64,000 nucleotides of DNA from Mesorhizobium sp. B1-1-8 (GTDB taxonomy: Bacteria > Pseudomonadota > Alphaproteobacteria > Rhizobiales > Rhizobiaceae): contig NZ_CP083956.1 of NCBI RefSeq assembly GCF_006442795.2, forward strand, positions 5,185,501 through 5,249,500. The letters are read 5' to 3'. The position numbers were made by a program, and so were the translations under genes. How positions within the stretch are numbered: position 1 is the first letter of the stretch; each line of letters begins with the position of its first letter. The notes under the pieces were generated by a model, which saw only the letters and a program-made list of their open reading frames with translations, made no database searches and had not been told where the DNA came from. Of the stretch, positions 8,716-16,324 are shown one piece after another.

Positions 8716-8963
8716 GGGTCGTGCCCCTCCTGGACGCGGCCGCCAGTATGATGGATTTGAATCGCCCCGCTATGTTAATCGCATCACGTTCGGGAACGTT
8801 TCGAATTCACCCCACCGGACCTGGCCGGAGCCTAACACATGCCGGCCAAAGTGCGGGAGACGTATTTTAGGCTCCGGGCGATCGGCGTGAAACGCTGCGG
8901 TGCCGCGGCGCTCGCAAGCTGCTAGAATGGCGGAATATCGATCAGGCCGGGCGATGGTTGCGG
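8716..8963 (+). promoter_or_regulatory. Divergent intergenic region between vgrG and tagH
   Basis: This 248-base region must hold promoters for both directions. A perfect inverted repeat, ACGTTC-GG-GAACGT, lies at 8786-8799 and is followed at once by TTCGAA, so it could be an operator. I see no convincing sigma-54 (GG-N10-GC) box. No ORF in it looks coding. Confidence 0.4.
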
Positions 8964-10028
8964 ATGTTCATCAGTCTCCAGATCAGCAATGTCGACCAGC
9001 TTCTCGCCGGCACCCCGGCGAGCTACGCCGCACGCGATCGCAGCTTCGAGATCGGGCGCGAGAATTGCGACTGGTCCCTGTCCGATCCGGACAAGTTCAT
9101 CTCGGGCCGCCACTGCGAGGTTCGCTACCAGGCCGGCGCGTTCTGGCTTTACGACGTCTCGCGCAACGGGACCTTCGTCAACGGATCGCGCCAGCGCCTG
9201 GCCGGCCCGCATCGGCTCGGCCATGGCGACCGGCTGCTGATCGGCCGCTATGTCATCGCGGTGTCGATCGACGACGAGCGTGGCGATCATCCGCAGGCAC
9301 GGCAGGCTTCGACGCAGCGCGAGCTGCCTGCGGCGACAGGCAGGCCGCTGGAGTTCGGCAACGAGCCTTTCTTCAGTCCGCTGCAGCAGCGGTCCGGACA
9401 GACCACGCCTATGCCGGCGTCCTCGGCGCTGCAGGCGGCCCCGGCCGGCCAACAGCCGCAAGCAGATGCGATGCTGCGCGAGATCGCAAAGGCGGCCGGC
9501 ATTTCGCCGGACCTGCTTCAGTCGCGTGATCCGCATGAAGTCGCCGCCGAGATCGGCACGGTGCTGAGAACGATGGTCGAGCAATTGTCGCTGCTTTTGA
9601 AGGCACGCGCCGCCGCCAAGGTGCTGGCCAAGAGCTCGCACCGCACGATGATCGGCGCCGAGGACAACAACCCGCTGAAATTCGTGCCTGGAACCGACGA
9701 CATACTGGAAATCATGTTCGCCAAACGCCGGGCCGGCTATCTCGACGCCACGCACAGCGTCGAGGACGCTTTCCGCGACCTGAAGACGCACGAGCTCGCC
9801 ACCTATGCCGCCATGCAGGCGGCGCTTTCGCGGCTGCTCGACGAGCTGTCGCCCGAAGCGGTGGCGAGGAAAATTCCGCCGACGTCCTTTACCTCGAAGA
9901 AGAGCCAGGCATGGGACGCGCTCGTTGCGACATGGCGCACGATGGAAGAGCGGCACGAGAACGGCATGCTGGATGTCTTCCTGGCCTATTTCGGCGAAGC
10001 CTATACCAAGGCCGGCAAGCAGAAATAG
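8964..10028 (+). CDS. tagH: TagH/ImpI, FHA-domain phosphothreonine reader of the T6SS
   Basis: A 354-residue protein. The N-terminal FHA domain (about residues 5-95) has the expected GR, SGRHC and NGTFVNG motifs that bind phosphothreonine. After a Pro/Gln-rich linker, the C-terminal half matches the ImpI/VasC-type domain (NNPLKFVPGTDDILEIMF, AFRDLKTHELATYAAMQAAL, and WRTMEERHENGMLDVFLAYFGEAY). In Agrobacterium, Fha binds phosphorylated TssL and activates secretion. Here tagH sits directly upstream of tssL and in line with pppA and ppkA. The ATG at 8964 is preferred; a TTG two codons upstream is possible. Confidence 0.9.
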   Translation: MFISLQISNVDQLLAGTPASYAARDRSFEIGRENCDWSLSDPDKFISGRHCEVRYQAGAFWLYDVSRNGTFVNGSRQRLAGPHRLGHGDRLLIGRYVIAVSIDDERGDHPQARQASTQRELPAATGRPLEFGNEPFFSPLQQRSGQTTPMPASSALQAAPAGQQPQADAMLREIAKAAGISPDLLQSRDPHEVAAEIGTVLRTMVEQLSLLLKARAAAKVLAKSSHRTMIGAEDNNPLKFVPGTDDILEIMFAKRRAGYLDATHSVEDAFRDLKTHELATYAAMQAALSRLLDELSPEAVARKIPPTSFTSKKSQAWDALVATWRTMEERHENGMLDVFLAYFGEAYTKAGKQK

Positions 10029-10321
10029 GCCGGCGAAACCGAACCCGGCGCCGATCCAGATGGCTGTGTGACCAGTCTCATAGAAGGACCCCTTTCTCAG
10101 GTCATGCTGCTTTCCGATTTCAATCAGCTGCTTGTGCGACTAGGATAGCTTGGGAAGCTTGCCTGGCGGGCAAAGCGGCGTGGGGCGTGTGCAGCAATGT
10201 CATGTTTCGGCGAGATGAGCCTTTCCATCCGGCCCAGCTCAAAGACCCGGCGTGACAGACGCGAAGCTGGCCGCGTCGCCTGCCGAAGACATTTTCGCCG
10301 CGCTTTGACGGTGGAACGCCG
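10029..10321 (+). other. Gap between tagH and tssL
   Basis: A 293-base stretch without a convincing gene. Short open frames on both strands here have no recognisable product. It may carry an internal promoter for tssL-tssM-pppA-ppkA, but I cannot point to a clear -35/-10 pair. Confidence 0.4.
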
Positions 10322-11842
10322 ATGAGCTCGAAGGACGATCCGTCCGCGCCGCCGGACAAGACCGTCATCCGCGCCCCGAGGCGAAGGCCTTCGGCTGCGA
10401 GCCCGGCTTCGGATGCCGCGCAACCCAAACCGTCGCCGGCCCGGGAATCGACGGTTTTCGACGCTGGCGTCGGCCGGCAGATGCCGCCCGGCTGGTCGTC
10501 CGGAACCGTGGTCTATCAGGGCGCTGCTCCCGCAGCGGCAGCGGTGGCCGGATGCCCTGCGGCGGCGCAGACACCGGCGGTGCTACAGCAGTCGCTGCTC
10601 GATGCCGCAGATGGGGTGAAATACGCTGCTGCAAATCCCATCCTCGGCGCGGCGGCACCGCTCCTGATGCTGTTTGGCCAGTTGCGGATCATCCCGGTCG
10701 AGAAGCAGGCTGCGCCGCTGGCGGAGCATATCGCCGCCGCGGTCGACATGTTCGACCGGGCCATCGGCAAAGCCGGCATAGCCGAGGAAGACGCGCGGAT
10801 CGCGAAATTCGCGCTTTGCGAAACCGCCGACGACCTCGTCGGCAACCTGCCCTGGCCGAAGCAGGACGCCTGGGCTCGGCACAGCCTAGTCAAGCAGTTC
10901 TTTCATCCCAAGCCGACGGGCAGCGGTTTCTACGAGGCGCTGAACAATATCCTGAGCAGCCCAGAGGCACATTACGACGTGCTCGAACTGATGCATGCCT
11001 GCCTGTCGCTGGGCTTCGAAGGCCAGTATCGGGGGTTGCCGGGCGAACGAGAAACGCTCGAACGCATCCGGCGTGACGTCTACGACACGCTCCGCTATTT
11101 CAGGCCGCGCGCCGGGGAAGACATCTCGCCCCATTGGCAAGGCATGGCGGCCATCATGTCAAAGCCATCCATGCGGCTGCCGCTTTGGGCGGTCGCGGCC
11201 GCCGCCGCGACGCTGGTGACGGCGGTGTTCTTTGCCCTGCGCATCTTGATCACCGACCAGGGCGATGCCACCGCCGGCGAGCTGCTGGTGCTCAATCCGT
11301 CGACGCCGGTCACCATCGAACGCGCCAGCGTGACGCCGTCGGCCGAACCCGTGGAAGCCGCCGCGCCCGCCACTGCACCCGCTGTTGCCACCACCACCCA
11401 GATCGATCGCATCCGCTCGGGGCTCGCCAGGGAGATCGCCGGCGGCGAGCTGACGGTCGGCACCAAGGGCGATTTCATCGTGGTGGAGGTCAACAACCAG
11501 GTGTTGTTCGATTTCGGCAAGGCCGAGACGAGAGAGGAATTCGGGCCGATAGCGGCGGATATCGCCGCGGCATTCGATGCCGAGCCCGGACCGATCAAGA
11601 TCGTCGGCCATACCGACAATGTGAAGCCGCGCAAATCGAGCCCGTTCAAGTCCAATTTCGATCTCTCCGTCGCCCGGGCAAAGGCGGTGGAAACGGTGAT
11701 GGCGAAAGCGCTCAAGGACCCATCGCGGATAAGCGTCGACGGCAAGGGCGACGACGAACCGATCGCCGACAACACAACAGCCGAAGGCCGCGCCAGGAAC
11801 CGTCGTGTCGACCTGATGATCCCGAAGGAGGAGACGCTGTGA
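10322..11842 (+). CDS. tssL: TssL (DotU/IcmH) with C-terminal OmpA domain
   Basis: A 506-residue inner-membrane T6SS protein. A disordered, charged N-terminus contains DKTVIRAPRR with Thr at position 14, the position and context phosphorylated by PpkA in Agrobacterium TssL. The DotU domain spans about residues 85-275 (NPILGAAAPLLMLFGQL, LVKQFFHPKPTG, CLSLGFEGQYRGLPG). One membrane segment follows at about 283-308 (LPLWAVAAAAATLVTAVFFAL). The periplasmic OmpA-like peptidoglycan-binding domain covers about 385-505 (VLFDFGKAETREEF, KIVGHTDNVKP, NRRVDLMIPK). It is 22 bases upstream of tssM, its direct partner in the membrane complex. Confidence 0.95.
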   Translation: MSSKDDPSAPPDKTVIRAPRRRPSAASPASDAAQPKPSPARESTVFDAGVGRQMPPGWSSGTVVYQGAAPAAAAVAGCPAAAQTPAVLQQSLLDAADGVKYAAANPILGAAAPLLMLFGQLRIIPVEKQAAPLAEHIAAAVDMFDRAIGKAGIAEEDARIAKFALCETADDLVGNLPWPKQDAWARHSLVKQFFHPKPTGSGFYEALNNILSSPEAHYDVLELMHACLSLGFEGQYRGLPGERETLERIRRDVYDTLRYFRPRAGEDISPHWQGMAAIMSKPSMRLPLWAVAAAAATLVTAVFFALRILITDQGDATAGELLVLNPSTPVTIERASVTPSAEPVEAAAPATAPAVATTTQIDRIRSGLAREIAGGELTVGTKGDFIVVEVNNQVLFDFGKAETREEFGPIAADIAAAFDAEPGPIKIVGHTDNVKPRKSSPFKSNFDLSVARAKAVETVMAKALKDPSRISVDGKGDDEPIADNTTAEGRARNRRVDLMIPKEETL

Positions 11843-11864
11843 GCGGGCGCGGCGGGATGCGGCA

Positions 11865-14800
11865 ATGATGCGCTGGATGCTGCGGATAGTCTGCGTGCTC
11901 GCCCTGGCCGGCTTCTCGGCGGCCATCTGGTATGCCGGGCCATTGGTTCACTTTGCCGATAGCCGGCCGCTTGGGTCCGCGTGGCTGCGGGCGGCGATCA
12001 TCGGCGTGACCATTGCCGTCCTGGCGCTGTTCTACGGCATCCGCTTCTGGCAGCGACGCAAGGCGCAAAAGGCGCTCGAAACGGCAATCGCCCGCAGCGA
12101 CGAGCGCAACGACGACAGCCAGGTGCTCGAAACGCGCATGAGCGAGGCGATCGCGACGCTCAAACGGTCGAGCGGCAAGCGCAATTTCCTCTATGACATT
12201 CCCTGGTACATCGTCATCGGCCCACCCGGCGCCGGCAAGACGACGGCGCTGGTCAATTCGGGACTGAAGTTTCCGCTTGCCGGATCCGGCAATGCCCAGC
12301 CGGTGGCGGGCGTCGGCGGCACGCGGTCGTGCGACTGGTGGTTCACCCACGAGGCGGTGCTGGTCGACACGGCCGGTCGCTATACGACGCAGGATTCCAA
12401 CGCCGAGCGCGACAAGAGCAGCTGGCTCGCCTTCCTGGCGCTGCTCAAGAAATACCGCGCCAGGCAACCGATCAACGGCGTCGTCCTGGCTATCAGCCTA
12501 GCGGACCTGATCAGCCTCGACGATAAGCAGCTCGACGTCCATGTCGTCGAGATACGCAGCCGGCTGCGGGAGCTGCACGAGACGCTGATGATCCAGTTTC
12601 CCGTCTATCTGCTGTTCACCAAGGCTGACCTCGTTTCCGGCTTCATGGATTATTTCGGCGATTTCGACGAGGCGCGCCGGCGCAAGGTGTGGGGCGCGAC
12701 ATTCCAGACCACCGACTGCAACAAGAACATGGTGGGCGCGGCTCCGGCCGAATTCGACGCGCTGGCCAGGCGCCTGGCGGAGGAAGTCTCCGACCGCCTG
12801 CAGGACGAGGCCGACCCGGTCGCGCGCATAGCCATCTTCGGCTTCCCAGCGCAATTCGGCGCACTGAAGAGCCGGATAACGTATTTCATCGGCAGCCTGT
12901 TCGATGCCTCGCGCTCCCAGGTGAATGTCAGCCTGCGCGGCCTCTATTTCTCGTCGGGCACCCAGGAAGGGACGCCCTTCGACCAGGTGCTGGGCGCGAT
13001 CGGCCGAAGTTTCGGCAGCGCGTCCCCTGCGCATCTGTCCGGCACCGGCAAGAGCTTCTTCCTGCATGATCTTCTGACCAGCGTGATCTTCCCGGAAAGC
13101 GGCTTGGTTTCCTATGACAAGGCAGTGGAACGGCGGGCCGCGCTGGCCAGATATGGCGGCCTCGCCGTGATCGCGCTGGCCACCGCGGCGGCGCTGGGTG
13201 TGACAGGGCTCAGCTTCTCGGCCAACAAATCGCTGGTCGCGTCCACCAGACAGGCGATGGCCCAGTATCGCGATACGGCGGATGCGCTGCTCAAGAGCAC
13301 GACGGTGACCGATGTCGACCTCGAGAACGTCATCGGCCCGCTCGACCAATTGCGCAATTTGCCGGCCGGTTTCGACACCGCCGATCAGCCGACGCCGGTC
13401 CAAGAGACGTTCGGGTTGAGTCAGCGCGACAGGCTGGTCTCGGCGTCAAGGACGGCCTATCGGCAGGCGCTCGAGCGGACTTTCCGTTCTCGCCTGCTGG
13501 TCCAGGCCGAGCGGACGATCCAGGCCAAGATGGCCGATCCGATCGCGCTCTACGAACCATTGAAGATCTATCTCATGCTGGGCGGCAAGGCGCCGAAGGT
13601 CGACGACGAGCTGATCGTTTCCTGGATGAAGCAGGACTGGGAGGAAAACCGCTATCCGGGCGAAAACAACCGCGAGGGCAGAGCGCAGCTCGAAAAGCAT
13701 TTGCGGGCCATGCTTGCGCTTGACGACGCCTATGATCCTGTGTTCGAGCTTAACCAGCCGCTGGTCGAGGCCGCGCAACGATCGCTCGGGCGCATGAGCC
13801 TTGCCGACCGTGCCTCGGCGCTGATCAAGTCGGCCGTGTACGCGGCAAGGCTGGAGGATTTTTCGGTTTCCGCCAAAGCCGGACCGGAGGCGCAGCTGGT
13901 GTTCGAGCGCACGGACGGCAGCGACCTTTCCGGGCTTCGTGTTCCCGGCCTCTATACCAGGGCCGGCTTCAATGGCTTTTACCTCAAGCAGCTGTCTCGC
14001 ATGGCGCAGATGCTCGTCGACGACCAATGGGTTCTGGGCGGCGGCGGCGAACAGGGCAGCATCAACCAGGACCTGCCCAAGCTCGGCCCCGAACTTATCG
14101 ATCGCTATGGCAAGGAGTTCGCAGCGGCCTGGAACGGCGTCCTCGACCAGCTGAAGTTCAAGGCGATGCTGAAGGACAAGCCGCAATACATAGCGCTTTC
14201 CGCCGCCGCTTCGCCCGGCTCGCCGCTCGACCAGCTGTTCACGGCGATCGCCGATGAAACCGCGCTGACCCGCAACGACACCGACGCGCCGGCGGGCACG
14301 GCCGAGCAGGACACGGCCAGCATGGCCAAAGGCCTGGCCCGCATCGGCATCCAGATCGCGGGCGGCAAGTCGCAGAGCCGCGCCGGCACAAGCTCGGCCG
14401 CCGCGCAGAATGCCGGTGCCAATGTCGAGGCGCAGTTCAGGTCGTTCCAGGCGCTGGTCGGCGGTTCCGCCGGACGCCGCCCGATCGATGCGCTGACGCA
14501 GAATTTCCACGACATCTACCAGAGCGTGAAGCTGGCGGCCGATGTTCCCTCGCAGGCGGAGCGCGTCAATTCGAACCTGCAGCTGCAGATTTCCACGCTG
14601 CGCGCCAATGTCTCGCGCCTGCCGAGGCAGCTCGCGCACATGGTCAACGCGGCCGCGGACGAGTTTGCAGGCAATGTCGCCGAAGCATCCGTGGCCAACC
14701 TCAACCAGACGCTCGACCAGACGGTCACGCGGCCTTGCGAAGAGGCCGTCAATGGCCGCTATCCCTTCGTCAGCGACGGCTCGGAAGAAATCTCCATGGC

Positions 14801-15392
14801 GGATTTCGCCAAATTGTTCGCACCGGGCGGCCTGATGGACAGGTTCTTCGCGCAGAACCTTGCACCGCTGATCGACATGACCGGCCAGGACTGGAGCTGG
14901 AAGCAGGATGTCCGTTCCAGTCGCGGCCTTGCGAAATCGACTCTCAAGGCATTCCAGTCGGCGGCGGAAATCCGCAACGCCTTCTTCCCTTCGGGCGGCT
15001 CGGTGCCGTCGGTCAGCATCACCTTCACGCCGTTCTCGCTCAACGGCGATGCCGACGGCGCGGTGCTCGATGTCGACGGCCAGACGGTCCAGAGCAGCCA
15101 GGCAGGTAATATACCGAGCATGGTGACGTGGCCGAACGGCACGGCTTCCTCTACCGCGAGCCTCAGCCTGACGCCGGAAATGCCGGGCCGCGAGTCCGGC
15201 ATCAAGTTCGAGGGGCCTTGGGCATTGAAGCGGCTGCTGGACAAGGCAGCCGTCACGGCCAAGGACGGCAACACGCAAGCGCGCTTCGTCATCGGCGGGC
15301 GCGACGTCGTCTACACGATGCAGACCGGCTCGGCCGCCAACCCCTTGCTGCTTCCCGCGCTGTCGGGATTCAGCTGTCCGAAGGCGTTCTGA
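11865..15392 (+). CDS. tssM: TssM (IcmF), complete second copy
   Basis: A 1175-residue TssM. Two N-terminal membrane segments (about residues 8-30 and 42-62) precede a cytoplasmic domain with an intact Walker A motif, GPPGAGKTTAL (about 118-128), and the G-domain motif VDTAGRYTTQDS. A third membrane segment is at about 427-448 (LAVIALATAAALGVTGL). The long periplasmic part includes the IcmF-related helical region and a C-terminal beta domain that ends FSCPKAF. Length is normal. Start is the ATG at 11865 or the next codon at 11868. This is a second TssM beside the fragment at the left edge, but the one paired with tssL, ppkA and pppA. Confidence 0.95.
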   Translation: MMRWMLRIVCVLALAGFSAAIWYAGPLVHFADSRPLGSAWLRAAIIGVTIAVLALFYGIRFWQRRKAQKALETAIARSDERNDDSQVLETRMSEAIATLKRSSGKRNFLYDIPWYIVIGPPGAGKTTALVNSGLKFPLAGSGNAQPVAGVGGTRSCDWWFTHEAVLVDTAGRYTTQDSNAERDKSSWLAFLALLKKYRARQPINGVVLAISLADLISLDDKQLDVHVVEIRSRLRELHETLMIQFPVYLLFTKADLVSGFMDYFGDFDEARRRKVWGATFQTTDCNKNMVGAAPAEFDALARRLAEEVSDRLQDEADPVARIAIFGFPAQFGALKSRITYFIGSLFDASRSQVNVSLRGLYFSSGTQEGTPFDQVLGAIGRSFGSASPAHLSGTGKSFFLHDLLTSVIFPESGLVSYDKAVERRAALARYGGLAVIALATAAALGVTGLSFSANKSLVASTRQAMAQYRDTADALLKSTTVTDVDLENVIGPLDQLRNLPAGFDTADQPTPVQETFGLSQRDRLVSASRTAYRQALERTFRSRLLVQAERTIQAKMADPIALYEPLKIYLMLGGKAPKVDDELIVSWMKQDWEENRYPGENNREGRAQLEKHLRAMLALDDAYDPVFELNQPLVEAAQRSLGRMSLADRASALIKSAVYAARLEDFSVSAKAGPEAQLVFERTDGSDLSGLRVPGLYTRAGFNGFYLKQLSRMAQMLVDDQWVLGGGGEQGSINQDLPKLGPELIDRYGKEFAAAWNGVLDQLKFKAMLKDKPQYIALSAAASPGSPLDQLFTAIADETALTRNDTDAPAGTAEQDTASMAKGLARIGIQIAGGKSQSRAGTSSAAAQNAGANVEAQFRSFQALVGGSAGRRPIDALTQNFHDIYQSVKLAADVPSQAERVNSNLQLQISTLRANVSRLPRQLAHMVNAAADEFAGNVAEASVANLNQTLDQTVTRPCEEAVNGRYPFVSDGSEEISMADFAKLFAPGGLMDRFFAQNLAPLIDMTGQDWSWKQDVRSSRGLAKSTLKAFQSAAEIRNAFFPSGGSVPSVSITFTPFSLNGDADGAVLDVDGQTVQSSQAGNIPSMVTWPNGTASSTASLSLTPEMPGRESGIKFEGPWALKRLLDKAAVTAKDGNTQARFVIGGRDVVYTMQTGSAANPLLLPALSGFSCPKAF

Positions 15393-15545
15393 GATGGCGG
15401 TACCACAACCGGCGAGATTGTTCCCGACCCGCGCCGGATCAGGCGTTCATTTCGGTACTCTAATGTTTTCGCTTATGGCAAAGTGGCCTGAACACGCGGC
15501 CCGCGGTTGGTCACAGAGGACGCTCGAGCAGCGCTTGGTGGCAAA

Positions 15546-16319
15546 TTGAGCACTGTTGCCCTTCCCGTCGAAAGCTTCGGCGTCAGCCACAAGGGCTGCG
15601 TGCGCGACCACAATGAGGACAATTATCTGGTCGAGCCGCGCACCGGTCTGTGGGTGGTGGCCGACGGAATGGGCGGGCATGAGGCCGGCGAAGTCGCTTC
15701 GGCCAGCATCGTCGATCACCTGGCGACGATCGGCATCGCCAGCTCGGCGCCGGACCTTCGCGCCCGCTTCGAGGACCGGCTGAGCCGCGCCAATGCCGAA
15801 ATCCGCAACATATCGCGCACGCGCGGCATAACCATCGGCTCGACCTTCGCCGCCCTGCTCGCCATGGAGGGGCGCTTCGCCGGCCTGTGGGCTGGCGACA
15901 GCCGCATCTACCTGGTCCGCGGCGGCGCGATCTCGCAGATTTCGAAAGATCACACCGAAGTTCAGGAACTGCTCGACCGCGGCATGATCAGCGAGACGGA
16001 AGCGCTAACCTGGCCGCGCCGCAATGTCATCACCCACGCCGTTGGGGTCAGCGACGAGGTCGTCATCGATTTTCAGCAGGGCGAGCTGATGCCGGGCGAC
16101 ATCTTCGTGCTGAGCACCGACGGGCTGACCGCGCATGTCAGCGACGCCGAGATCGAAGCGGCGGTCAAGTCGGCGCCGGCGCAGGCGGCGTGCGAGGAGC
16201 TCCTGGAAACAGTGCTTGCACGCGGCGGAACCGACAACGTCACCATAGTGCTCGTCAGGATCGGCGACGGGCGCAACGGACCCTCGCTCCATCCAGATCG
16301 GTCAAGGGCGCGGGGCTGA
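15546..16319 (+). CDS. pppA: PppA/Stp1, PP2C-family Ser/Thr phosphatase of the T6SS
   Basis: A 257-residue PP2C phosphatase with the metal-binding motifs in order: VRDHNEDN, ADGMGGHEAG, the internal GDSR, STDGLT and GTDNVT. It would remove the phosphate from PpkA targets such as TssL and so switch T6SS off. I chose TTG at 15546, preceded by GGTGG and giving a normal short lead into the catalytic domain; a TTG at 15507 adds 13 residues and has weaker upstream signals. It lies 5 bases before ppkA in the same operon. No membrane segment is present, consistent with a cytoplasmic enzyme. Confidence 0.92.
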   Translation: MSTVALPVESFGVSHKGCVRDHNEDNYLVEPRTGLWVVADGMGGHEAGEVASASIVDHLATIGIASSAPDLRARFEDRLSRANAEIRNISRTRGITIGSTFAALLAMEGRFAGLWAGDSRIYLVRGGAISQISKDHTEVQELLDRGMISETEALTWPRRNVITHAVGVSDEVVIDFQQGELMPGDIFVLSTDGLTAHVSDAEIEAAVKSAPAQAACEELLETVLARGGTDNVTIVLVRIGDGRNGPSLHPDRSRARG

Positions 16320-16324
16320 GGCAG

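Noticed and set aside
6709..8751. 680-codon open frame on the plus strand opposite vgrG
   Set aside because: It lies entirely antisense to a clear VgrG; its product is Arg/Val/Asp-rich with no domain. Long antisense frames are expected in GC-rich DNA.
10029..10321. Short frames between tagH and tssL as a small gene
   Set aside because: None has a convincing ribosome site or a plausible product; both strands give Arg/Ala-rich shadow sequences.
13446..15278. 610-codon open frame antisense to tssM
   Set aside because: Product has no recognisable features and the opposite strand encodes a full TssM.
11865..15392. Possibility that the left-edge tssM piece is a displaced end of this gene
   Set aside because: The complete gene has its own intact C-terminal domain and stop, and the two C-termini differ in sequence.
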